A stretch of 60,131 nucleotides of DNA, from NCBI GenBank assembly GCA_947246475.1, contig CAMXSH010000009.1, positions 1-60,131 of the forward strand. The letters are read 5' to 3'. Under the pieces are notes generated by a model. It worked only from the letters and a program-made list of their open reading frames with translations. It ran no database searches and was not told the origin of the DNA. Within the stretch, counting starts at the first letter, position 1. The number at the start of each line of letters is the position of its first letter. This DNA is from an uncultured Roseburia sp. Lineage in GTDB: Bacteria; Bacillota; Clostridia; Lachnospirales; Lachnospiraceae. Shown here piece by piece: positions 15,299 through 22,868 of this stretch. A program made the translations under genes and the position numbers.

Positions 15299-15742
15299 TC
15301 ATCCGAACCATTCTTCATCGGTAAAACACATTTCAGATAACAAATTACCCCTATATCCAATATTTTTAATAAGCAGCCTGTTTGTCGGATAACAGGTCTG
15401 CATACATTGTTTATTATGTATCAGGCTATCACGCATAAGCCATATCAAAGTCATTTCAGCATCATTTATCAATATCTTTCTATTCTCATCAGATATTCTT
15501 TTTGGTGATACCAGATAACCTAACCGTACCTGTTTTCTCCCCCTGTAATTATCAAGCCAAAACCATGCATGGCTCTCTAATCTGCTACCAAAACTGTATG
15601 TCGTTTTGCCAATATAAAGGTCACTGATTTTACCGCCAAAGTTACGTGTAATATAATATATGCCAATATCTCCCATCCGCTCATCATAAAGTATATTGTT
15701 GATGTCCATAGGATAAGACCAGTCCAAAGTAATTTTCCTCAT
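15299..15742 (-). CDS. GIY-YIG domain nuclease-like protein
   Basis: This stand-alone GIY-YIG domain of 147 residues has every expected element in order: GIYYI (27-31), YIG (43-45), the conserved Arg in FGSRLESH (54) and a later Glu in NDAEMTLIWL (96). GIY-YIG enzymes cut DNA with a metal ion, and the substrate here is unknown. The start at 15742 is chosen for GGAGGAAAG upstream. It is the second gene of an operon with 15792-16181 (34-50 bases apart) in the variable part of the Tn7-like element. A restriction or defence role is inferred from context only. Confidence 0.75.
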   Translation of the reverse strand: MRKITLDWSYPMDINNILYDERMGDIGIYYITRNFGGKISDLYIGKTTYSFGSRLESHAWFWLDNYRGRKQVRLGYLVSPKRISDENRKILINDAEMTLIWLMRDSLIHNKQCMQTCYPTNRLLIKNIGYRGNLLSEMCFTDEEWFG

Positions 15743-15791
15743 CTGTCTTTCCTCCATATTTTCAGGACTTTATCTTTAAAATGCATACTAA

Positions 15792-16181
15792 TTATAATAT
15801 CCAATACTTTCTTGCCACACCAAAAGAACCCTTATCTCTTGCTACAAAACCAATTCTATCACAATACTTCTTATATTCAGCTTCTAACTCTTTATTTTCG
15901 CTCGGCTTATAGCCAATAATTTCAGAAATAGCTGGATTTGTTTCTTTTCCAGCTTTATACAGGTTACTCATATGCTTATTTATCGTATTTTTCTCATACC
16001 CAATAAATCTGCTTGGATAAAAATGATACTCCTTATCTCCTTGCTTCACCGCAATAAAACACGTTCCTCTTTTAATCAAATCTATGGCATAACTGTATTC
16101 TGGGTCTATTTTACCATTCAAATAGTTTTCTAACGTGCTAATATTTTCTTTTAATTGAGAAAGTTCTTTTACAACATTCAT
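15792..16181 (-). CDS. Unknown protein with PSRF...TNPAI motif, partner of GIY-YIG gene
   Basis: This 129-residue protein has a short coiled coil (residues 1-25) and a compact domain: CFIAVKQGDKEYHFYPSRFI, GYEKNTINKHMSN, KETNPAISEIIGYKP and a Lys/Tyr-rich C-terminus (GVARKYWIL). The pattern PSRFxGY...H...TNPAI recalls, weakly, domains fused to HNH nucleases in restriction-type proteins, which is from memory and unverified. Ribosome-binding site AGGAGG precedes ATG 16181. It is transcribed from a consensus promoter with a palindromic operator and followed by the GIY-YIG gene. It could be a target-recognition or regulatory subunit. The family is not identified. Confidence 0.6.
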   Translation of the reverse strand: MNVVKELSQLKENISTLENYLNGKIDPEYSYAIDLIKRGTCFIAVKQGDKEYHFYPSRFIGYEKNTINKHMSNLYKAGKETNPAISEIIGYKPSENKELEAEYKKYCDRIGFVARDKGSFGVARKYWIL

Positions 16182-16212
16182 TTATAATATCCTCCTGTAA
16201 TCACTTGCTAAT

Positions 16213-16256
16213 CATATGTACAGCAAAATTATATCACCGTACATATGTCTTGTCAA
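16213..16256 (-). promoter_or_regulatory. Consensus promoter inside a CATATGTAC/GTACATATG operator
   Basis: On the minus strand TTGACA (complement of 16251-16256), a 17-base spacer and TATAAT (complement of 16228-16233) form a perfect sigma-A promoter. The 9-bp arms CATATGTAC (16213-16221) and GTACATATG (16239-16247) sit on both sides of the -10 box, so a dimer bound there would block transcription. It drives the 129-aa/GIY-YIG operon 30 bases downstream. The repressor is not identified. Confidence 0.75.
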
Positions 16257-16378
16257 AATGTGGGTTCTCATGACAGAATTGACGCTTAAAATCTCAATTT
16301 TATCCCTCATTCAATCACTGGAAATAAGTATATAATCACAGCCAAAATCTAAACACATGAACCAAATGTGAACGCACT

Positions 16379-16420
16379 AAAGGGCAGCAGTTAATTCAAT
16401 CCCCTTAACTACTGCCCTTT
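16379..16420. terminator. Bidirectional terminator after the Shedu gene
   Basis: AAAGGGCAGCAGTTAA pairs with TTAACTACTGCCCTTT (one mismatch) around a 10-base loop. On the plus strand GTTTTATCTTT follows. On the minus strand the A-run preceding it gives only a short U-tract. It ends the Shedu transcript. The rest of the gap 16182-16481 holds the promoter and operator of the next operon and nothing else recognised. Confidence 0.65.
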
Positions 16421-16481
16421 GTTTTATCTTTCTGTAGATTGATTTAATATTAGAATATATATACTATATCTCAATTTGATT

Positions 16482-17345
16482 CTATAGCTTTCCTGCTTCT
16501 TTCAATTCATCTTCCAATAATGCTTTTTTCAAACCACCTGACAGACTATTATACATTGAAAGTTTATCCATTTTCCCATCCTCTGTTAAAAATTCTCCTT
16601 CTTCCCATTTTTCAATAAGATAACCTTGTGCAATCAAATTTTCTCTTGCTTTACTATCCATCTTTATATAATCGCTATTCAAATAAGCCAATAACCACAT
16701 TTCAATTCCCTTAGATGGTACTTTCTTTATCATAAACCCATTTTCTTTCCAAACAGATAAAATCATTTTAGGCAAAGGATGTTTTGATTCATATTCTGAA
16801 ATCAAACTATCAAAATTCATCACGTGTATTTCAGCAGTATTCTTTTGGTTAAACATTCTAATTCTTTTTTCAGAATTTTGCTTTTCAATTTTTCTGCCAT
16901 ATATAAGTACATATTTAACATAAAATGGAATATTTGCCATCGGACTATCCCTCATTAATTTTCTTACTCGCTTTCGCAATTCTGCTGTATTATTATCCTC
17001 TTCCAGATATGCTTTCCATGATAAAACTTGGTCATAAGCATTATTGAACTCTGCTGTAAATTTAATGTACTCAGAATCTTTTAAGAATGTTTTCTTTTTA
17101 GGCTCTTCAATTTCTATTAAAACAAGATTCCAATAATCTGAACACTTTGTCAAATATGCAAAATCTGAAACATATCCATTACCTATAGGTAATTTGGATA
17201 TTATTGCCGATTCATGTAATTGATGTCCAGCTAAAAAAGGAAGTGGTATCAATTCAGAATTATCTTCTAAATAACGTTGTACATCATTTTCATCTTTATT
17301 TTCATCATCCAACAATTTCTTAAACCCTTCTACTATGTTATTCAT
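16482..17345 (-). CDS. sduA: Shedu-type anti-phage nuclease (DUF4263)
   Basis: Shedu proteins are single-gene phage-defence nucleases with a PD-(D/E)xK-like core. The 287-residue protein starts at ATG 17345 (MNNIVEGFKK), 8-9 bases after GGAGA. The nuclease pattern is seen as SDFAYL (Asp61), LVLIEIEEPKKK (Glu78, Glu80, Lys83-85) and AYDQVLSW (Gln106), after a conserved YLEDNSELIPLPF entry. The C-terminal about 100 residues contain the usual MNFDSLI stretch. It lies 108 bases after tniQ on the same strand, at the position where Tn7-like elements begin their cargo, and ends before a terminator. The key residues appear intact. Confidence 0.85.
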   Translation of the reverse strand: MNNIVEGFKKLLDDENKDENDVQRYLEDNSELIPLPFLAGHQLHESAIISKLPIGNGYVSDFAYLTKCSDYWNLVLIEIEEPKKKTFLKDSEYIKFTAEFNNAYDQVLSWKAYLEEDNNTAELRKRVRKLMRDSPMANIPFYVKYVLIYGRKIEKQNSEKRIRMFNQKNTAEIHVMNFDSLISEYESKHPLPKMILSVWKENGFMIKKVPSKGIEMWLLAYLNSDYIKMDSKARENLIAQGYLIEKWEEGEFLTEDGKMDKLSMYNSLSGGLKKALLEDELKEAGKL

Positions 17346-17452
17346 ATTGTTTCTCCATGTTCTAAAAATAATTATCACACTATTCTTTATATTAGCCAAT
17401 AAAACAACTATGACAAAGTATATCAAAGAAAGACCATCTTATCAACCACATT

Positions 17453-18907
17453 TTACAACAGTTCCTTTATCCTCTCTGCAATTTCAGCATCCGCACACAT
17501 CTCCAGATATGGCTTACATACTTGAAAATTTTCATTACGCAAATTGGTTAGATTCCGTATGTATTTCCAATTCAACGGTTGTCCTTCTGACTGAATCTTT
17601 TGAACCGCCCATACAACCTCTCTCGCCCAATATTCCTCCTGACACTCATAATACTTTAATATCTCCTGCTTGCATAATGGAAGATTATCAAAATACTTGC
17701 TATGCACATTCATCTGTCTTGCAACTGCATATACAGTTATTTTCTTTGGTCTTGTAATCCTGCTGCCTTGTAAATCCTTTATGGCAGCAGTTACTTTTGG
17801 TAATGTCTGTTTATCTATATTGTTCCAGTCTTGTTTATTACGACCGCCCTTATTATGTTTTCTCACTGTTTTATTACTATACCGCTTTTCGCCCACTGGC
17901 TTCACCACATTGTATGATGCCCCTAATATTTCAGCAATTTCAGGATATTTCAAGCCTTGATTGTGCAATTCCTTTACACGTTCATCAAATGCTTCTTCAT
18001 CACTTATTTCTGGTAATGCTGGCTTTAGCAGCTCTTTTACTGGTATTTCAAGAAACATAGCCATCATACATATTTCATCAAAATTTGCTCTTTGGTCTGT
18101 CAACACTTTCTGAATCTGCCATATTTCTGTGAAATGATTCTGTTCCAACTCTTTATAGTATTCCATGAAATCAAAATGGAACAATACCATATTCCTCTGC
18201 TCCCCACGTATGGAGCGATATTTGTTCACTGGCATTTTGCTATGGAGATATGCCCCTATCGTAACTTCTGATTTCATATCCATATCAGCCTGAAATATTC
18301 TTGCCATATAATCTGCCAGCTTAATTTCCATTACATTATCCACTACATTTATCTTTGATTCAGATGGTATCACTTCTTCAGCAGTTACCAGTTTTGGACT
18401 ACCCTTTCCGCTTATTACGATTGAACTATCAATTAATCTACATTTATGGATAGAGCAACAGTTCATCCCTTGTAGCTGGTGTAATCTATGCCAATAACTC
18501 TCCCCGAATCGCTCCCTGTCCTCGGGCACACAAATAGGACAATATCTTAAATGCCTTTCTTTCCCATCCTTACTTTTCTGCATCGGGAGCAGATTATAGT
18601 AATTACCTTTCATACCGCACAATGATTCAAAGGCTTTCTGTTTCCTGTCCTGCTTTATAAATCTGCCATAGAAAGGAAACATGGTATGCTTTTCAATGAT
18701 ATATTCTATTGGCAAATTCTTTGTTAATATTTCACAGGCAGCAGGAGTATATTGATTCACAAACTCTATATTTGGTCTGACTGTCTTTGATGCAAACAAA
18801 TCCTGTGCAGCAAAGGTATATCTCATATAGCCTGATTTTACATAATACCTTGCCAAAAGACTATATACTAATTCATCTGAATAAAATGAGTGGAACTGTA
18901 CAATCAT
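17453..18907 (-). CDS. tniQ: TniQ/TnsD-type target-selection protein
   Basis: The 484-residue protein begins with the TniQ fold. Its zinc finger is visible as CPIC (123-126), WHRLHQL (139-145) and CCSIHKC (150-156). The long C-terminal part, with HTH-like segments (YPEIAEILGASYNVV; TVYAVARQMNVHSKYF), resembles TnsD, which binds a fixed chromosomal site. The insertion next to guaA suggests that it recognises the end of that gene. The gene overlaps tnsC by four bases and starts MIVQFHSFYSDELVY. No CRISPR array or second TniQ is seen. Confidence 0.88.
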   Translation of the reverse strand: MIVQFHSFYSDELVYSLLARYYVKSGYMRYTFAAQDLFASKTVRPNIEFVNQYTPAACEILTKNLPIEYIIEKHTMFPFYGRFIKQDRKQKAFESLCGMKGNYYNLLPMQKSKDGKERHLRYCPICVPEDRERFGESYWHRLHQLQGMNCCSIHKCRLIDSSIVISGKGSPKLVTAEEVIPSESKINVVDNVMEIKLADYMARIFQADMDMKSEVTIGAYLHSKMPVNKYRSIRGEQRNMVLFHFDFMEYYKELEQNHFTEIWQIQKVLTDQRANFDEICMMAMFLEIPVKELLKPALPEISDEEAFDERVKELHNQGLKYPEIAEILGASYNVVKPVGEKRYSNKTVRKHNKGGRNKQDWNNIDKQTLPKVTAAIKDLQGSRITRPKKITVYAVARQMNVHSKYFDNLPLCKQEILKYYECQEEYWAREVVWAVQKIQSEGQPLNWKYIRNLTNLRNENFQVCKPYLEMCADAEIAERIKELL

Positions 18908-20154
18908 ACTGATACCTCCACAACAACAAAGTGTTCTTTTAACAATGATACTATGTCCAGATTTTCAGCTTTAGCTTTTGCCACAAGTTCTTTTATGGTG
19001 AATGTATTATCTTGAATTATACTCGCATTATCTACAATACTGGCAGCAGGACTTTTCTTCTTTCTTTTAGAAGTATTCCCTCCGTGTGAAACAGTCGGTT
19101 GTATATATCCATGCAGCAATGATAATCTTTGTTTATATGCCTGATTCAGCGTATCCAGATTCAGTGCTTCCTTACCTGAAAAAATCCCTATTTCCTGTGC
19201 ATCATGAATTAAAGACACTACAACCGACACTACACCAGCAGAATGTCCATAAAGAAATTCTATAATTGCAGGAGTTATCTCTGATTTCTGCTGCACATAC
19301 TGGTAACTAAATATCACCTTACAAAATGATTCAAAATAAGCATCAAAAGGCATTGTACCATATTGTAGACCTACCAATCTTCTTGATAATTGAAATGTCT
19401 GCTCAAAAAACGGAATACAATCAGGTACGCCTATCAAACATAAACTTATCCCTGAATTATTTATTAGTTGAAGCAGCATCGCAATAAAGCGTTTTCCATT
19501 TTTAGAATTGACAATATTCTGGATTTCGTCAATCACCAAAATACCAATATGATTCAAAGCCACCTGTGACACGCTCCCTATCAAGTTATCTGTCGTTGCT
19601 CTGGACTTTAACGCATACTGATAATAGCTGCTTTCTAGTGTTTCATCAACTGTGCGAAGAATTTCTAAGAGCAATCCCTTAACAGACGAATCCCACATAC
19701 ACTGAACATTTAAGACAGGAATTACCTTTGTATATGGATTATCCATCTCAATTACACGGTTCTCTGTAATCAATTCTACAGCTCTGCTTATGGCACTTGT
19801 CTTTCCTATTCCTGAATCTCCAATAATGGTAAATGAATCAGCACCACCCATGATACCTCTGTATGCCTGATTCTGGATTGCCCTGTGATTTTGATACTGT
19901 TGCCTAATAGCTGTCTTTGTAACTTTCTTTTGCATGGAACGTAATAAGGCAAGGTACATAGATGAATATATCTCTATACTCATTTGGGAAGGAATATACA
20001 ACCTGTACAAGTCTGATAATGCCATTAACCTTATCGCTTGATTCTCATTTCTGATAGAATCCCTATATTCTGGAAATATAGATAATGTCGAAACCAAGTC
20101 TTGTCCTGACAACATTGAGGGCATACCTGCAAATACATTGAGCGAATCATTCAT
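18904..20154 (-). CDS. tnsC: TnsC/TniB-type AAA ATPase
   Basis: This is the transposition regulator that links target-bound TniQ to the transposase. The start MNDSLNVFAGMPSM (20154) is likely, and an in-frame codon nine bases upstream is an alternative. Walker A is GDSGIGKTS (about residues 112-120) and Walker B is ILVIDEIQN (about 205-213). A sensor-like SLCLIGVPD follows. The length of about 416 residues fits larger TnsC proteins with a C-terminal extension for TnsA/TnsB contact. The gene overlaps tnsB and tniQ, consistent with a translationally coupled operon. Confidence 0.9.
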   Translation of the reverse strand: MNDSLNVFAGMPSMLSGQDLVSTLSIFPEYRDSIRNENQAIRLMALSDLYRLYIPSQMSIEIYSSMYLALLRSMQKKVTKTAIRQQYQNHRAIQNQAYRGIMGGADSFTIIGDSGIGKTSAISRAVELITENRVIEMDNPYTKVIPVLNVQCMWDSSVKGLLLEILRTVDETLESSYYQYALKSRATTDNLIGSVSQVALNHIGILVIDEIQNIVNSKNGKRFIAMLLQLINNSGISLCLIGVPDCIPFFEQTFQLSRRLVGLQYGTMPFDAYFESFCKVIFSYQYVQQKSEITPAIIEFLYGHSAGVVSVVVSLIHDAQEIGIFSGKEALNLDTLNQAYKQRLSLLHGYIQPTVSHGGNTSKRKKKSPAASIVDNASIIQDNTFTIKELVAKAKAENLDIVSLLKEHFVVVEVSV

Positions 20155-22003
20155 CTGTATCACCTACTTTCCCCATGAAATCAATATGCGTCTTTGCCTG
20201 TTCCCTCTTTCGATTACTCCTTATTCCCTTTATGCTTGTATTGCCATCACTGGCAGCAGTAGAAGCAATCGTTTCAATAAAGCTGGCAAGGTCTATCTGT
20301 GCCTGTGTATTTGCATCTGAAAAAGCCTTGACAAGCTCTTTTTGTTCTGTCTGCAATGTTTCTATTTCTAACAGACTTTTATCCCTATATCGGCTTTCTA
20401 TAAGCTCAAAACTGATATAAGAGCCATTCTCTACAAGCCAAACGCAAGAAACGTCATCAGGATTATAAGCAACCGTAACTGTGCCACCCGACAAATATTT
20501 TTCAGTATAATCCATATTCTTATACCTCATTTTATTTACAGTCAAACCCACTCTGGAAAATTTACCTTCCGTTCTTCGCAGCAATGTTAAGATAAGCTGT
20601 TTTTTTTCGACTGGAATCAAATTTGCTCCATCTTGCAACTTTCCCCATTCCCATATATCACAGGCGAATGGTTTTATCTGCCCCTTTATCATTTCCTCTG
20701 TGTATGGATAATTCTTTATAATCCGTTTTGAATTGTAATAGATAATACAACCGATAACAATTTTCTCACATTGATGTAAGGTAAGGCAAGCATCCTCCCT
20801 ATAGTCATGACTGCCCCTTTCTTGGAAATCAGGTTCAATTACACCTTTCCCTTTCAAAAATGGCTTAAAAGAATCCTGTAACAAATCAAATAGTTTTTCT
20901 ACGTTGCCTTTTAAGTCTGGACGATAAGAGGGCAGATTAATAACTGTACATCCAAGCTCCGTTATCTGCCCAAAATTACTGCCTTTATACTCACTTCCCA
21001 TATCTGTAACAAAAACAGCAGGAAGAGAACCACTGCAATCCCATTGTTTCTTTTCAATATGAATCCCAAACTGACTGCACCATTCCTGTTTATCTTCAAG
21101 AATATTCAGCATTAATCCTCTAAGCGAATATACGCCACCCTCCCACAAAAGAGAATAGCCACAACATAAGCCAGAATAACCATCAACTGCTGCTACAAGT
21201 ATTGCTCTTCCCACTAAACCACCAAATTCATTGACCAAATACAAATCCAAAACTGTGCTGTCAAGCATACATACACCTACGCCAGATGCAAATTCCTGTA
21301 TTCCATCCCCTAATAATGGACGTTTATTTCTCTGGTAGCTTTTCAATCCATTTCTGGAAATATAATAGGTCTGCATCTTCCTTGTTTTCCTATAAAAATA
21401 CCTGAATTTATCAAAGCTCGGATATTCTGGCAACAGGACACCATCAACACAATACTTTTCTTTCAGCATCAAAGTATAAGCAGTTTTTAGGCTATTCTTG
21501 TTTTTGTTATAAAACCATTTATTGAGTGCGTATCGGTAATTCCTTTCATCCTGTGTTAATTCCCTTAAATCCGATTTCTTCCTTGCTTTTGGAAACAGGA
21601 CAGATAAAGGAACGAGTGCAGCTAAATTCTGATATACCAGATACAGGCACAAATAATTCCTGACTGTTTTCTTTGTAACATCCTTTTCAGCAGATATTTT
21701 GGAGATAACAGTATTTCTCTGGCTACTATCCGATACAAAAGGCAGTATGCCAGCAATCATAGAGTAGTGTTCATACATAAACCGTTTGCTTTCAGCATCC
21801 AGAGAATCTACTGCTGGCAGAACTATTCCTGTGACTGTCTGCATTTCCTGTTCTGTCACATTGGCATATCCAGAAAGAGAATCCATATCGATCCATTTTG
21901 GCATAGTCCTTTTCACACAATCAATGACAAATGCTTGTCCTTCCTGCACTTCCAATACTTTGACAATGCTATTTTCACTTTTCCATAGACTATTTTTCTG
22001 CAT
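20147..22003 (-). CDS. tnsB: TnsB/TniA-type DDE transposase
   Basis: This Mu/rve-family transposase joins the 3' ends. The start MQKNSLWKSENSIVK at 22003 is chosen because GGAGG lies nine bases upstream, inside the 3' end of tnsA. That gives 618 residues. The N-terminal DNA-binding region is followed by a DDE triad visible as CMLDSTVLD (about Asp248), FVTDMGSEYKG (about Asp334) and LKGNVEKLFD (about Glu369). A beta-barrel region and an acidic C-terminus that may contact TnsC follow. The gene looks intact. Confidence 0.92.
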   Translation of the reverse strand: MQKNSLWKSENSIVKVLEVQEGQAFVIDCVKRTMPKWIDMDSLSGYANVTEQEMQTVTGIVLPAVDSLDAESKRFMYEHYSMIAGILPFVSDSSQRNTVISKISAEKDVTKKTVRNYLCLYLVYQNLAALVPLSVLFPKARKKSDLRELTQDERNYRYALNKWFYNKNKNSLKTAYTLMLKEKYCVDGVLLPEYPSFDKFRYFYRKTRKMQTYYISRNGLKSYQRNKRPLLGDGIQEFASGVGVCMLDSTVLDLYLVNEFGGLVGRAILVAAVDGYSGLCCGYSLLWEGGVYSLRGLMLNILEDKQEWCSQFGIHIEKKQWDCSGSLPAVFVTDMGSEYKGSNFGQITELGCTVINLPSYRPDLKGNVEKLFDLLQDSFKPFLKGKGVIEPDFQERGSHDYREDACLTLHQCEKIVIGCIIYYNSKRIIKNYPYTEEMIKGQIKPFACDIWEWGKLQDGANLIPVEKKQLILTLLRRTEGKFSRVGLTVNKMRYKNMDYTEKYLSGGTVTVAYNPDDVSCVWLVENGSYISFELIESRYRDKSLLEIETLQTEQKELVKAFSDANTQAQIDLASFIETIASTAASDGNTSIKGIRSNRKREQAKTHIDFMGKVGDTDE

Positions 22004-22357
22004 CAGCAACAACCTCCATTTCATCAATGACAATTCCCCAATCACTCACGCCATGATTTAACCAGTATTGTCTTGATGCATCCAATAGCTTTACTGTCAA
22101 CGGTTTTGTAAGAAACTTTCGGAAAACACACTCCCGAACCATCAAATCACCATCTGATTTCACCGCCATAAAATCACTGGAGTATTCCCCGATTTCCAGT
22201 CCATCTAATGATACATTACAGCGTATCTCTTTAACATCTTTACATTCCTGAAGCATATCCGCATATTTTGATTGTATTGCATCATACAGTCTGCATACTT
22301 CCTTTGATTTTTAAATGCCCTCTTTTCACACCTTCCCTTGTAACCTTTCTTCCGCAT
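21990..22357 (-). pseudogene. tnsA: TnsA-like endonuclease, -1 frameshift at A5
   Basis: TnsA cuts the 5' ends and makes Tn7 transposition cut-and-paste. The start ATG 22357 (MRKKGYKGRCEKRAFK) follows GGAGGTG. At 22308-22312 a run of five A in the coding strand breaks the frame. With a sixth A the product would read ...AFKKSKEVCRLYDAI and join the rest (MLQECKDVKEI ... EYSSDFMAVKSDGDLMVREC), about 122 residues. The Asp of SSDF and Glu of VREC match the nuclease core. An internal ATG (22256) gives only an 88-residue C-terminal product. Loss of one base, recoding or assembly error are all possible. Confidence 0.75.
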
Positions 22358-22398
22358 AGAAGCACCTCCGTAAACTGTTGTCTGACAGTTCCAATTTT

Positions 22399-22550
22399 CC
22401 CAAAAACACTCCCAAAAACGGTTGAAAATCCCCAAAAATGTTTTTGGGAATCTCACTTTTGGGAAAATGAAAAAAAGAGGAAATGCCAGAAACCTTATTT
22501 TTATTGCATTTCAGACATTCTCTGGCAGATTGATAGCTTCCCCAAAAACG
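22399..22550. promoter_or_regulatory. Cluster of CCCAAAAA motifs upstream of tnsA
   Basis: CCCAAAAA occurs at 22399, 22411, 22431 and 22541, and inverted (TTTTTGGG/TTTTGGG) at 22441 and 22457. The pair 22431-22448 forms a perfect CCCAAAAA-TG-TTTTTGGG dyad. CCCAAAAACGG is exact at 22411 and 22541. The cluster lies between tnsA and the transposon end, so these may be TnsB or host-factor sites that also control the tns promoter. No separate gene is seen in 22358-22862. Confidence 0.5.
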
Positions 22551-22593
22551 GACTTGCTAAAAATCTCTATGTCAAAAGGCAATCCCCATTTCT

Positions 22594-22862
22594 CTGTAAG
22601 GTAAAGTTTTCATTTCCCTCTGACATTCGATAACCATTCTGGCTACTGCTCAAAAACCTATCAATCAACGTCACATAAAATTTTAATTTTATGCTCTCTA
22701 AAACGCCTTATTTTAAGGTTTTTCGCTCCATGCTATAGTAAAAAATAAGACCTCAACAAGCAGAAAATCTCCTACTTATCAAGGTCTATTCTTCATTTTC
22801 CTAATTCTTCAAAGGGAAATGGATTACTTGCCCTTTAGGGAAGTGACTATTACCCTTTAACA
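22594..22862 (-). repeat. Putative Tn7-like right end with TnsB-site-like repeats
   Basis: Two adjacent units, AGGGAAATGGATTACTTG... (22813-22836) and AGGGAAGTGACTATTACC... (22837-22858), share most bases and end in CCCTTT. The next bases AACA close the element (TGTT on the other strand). An inverted, weaker relative lies at 22594-22619. The 22-24 bp spacing resembles TnsB binding sites at Tn7 ends. Between them are a perfect palindrome (CATAAAATT-TT-AATTTTATG, 22674-22693), a small T-tailed hairpin (CCTTATTTTAAGG, about 22710-22722) and an imperfect dyad at about 22750-22787. Confidence 0.6.
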
Positions 22863-22868
22863 TATCCG

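Larger units (their letters stand above)
15291..22862. mobile_element. Tn7-like transposon next to guaA (left end not seen)
   Basis: A tnsA-tnsB-tnsC-tniQ cluster reads away from guaA, with tnsA nearest the guaA 3' end, exactly as Tn7 sits beside glmS. The proposed terminal sequence on the minus strand, TGTTAAAGGG..., ends at 22862, six bases past the guaA stop codon. It starts with the canonical TGT and contains two head-to-tail 22-24 bp repeats like TnsB sites. Cargo after tniQ includes Shedu and a GIY-YIG pair. The distal end was not found. It may be outside the window, with the conjugative remnant as cargo, or lost at the IS junction. Confidence 0.75.

Noticed and set aside
16239..16251. 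LexA (SOS) box at TACATATGTC
   Set aside because: The Gram-positive box needs GAAC...GTTC half-sites; only the central CATATG is shared, and the symmetric CATATGTAC/GTACATATG arms explain the site better.
16379..16420. Left transposon end because it begins TAAAGGGCAG, like the repeats at 22813-22858
   Set aside because: The bases form a full terminator stem, there is no TGT terminus and no second repeat follows.
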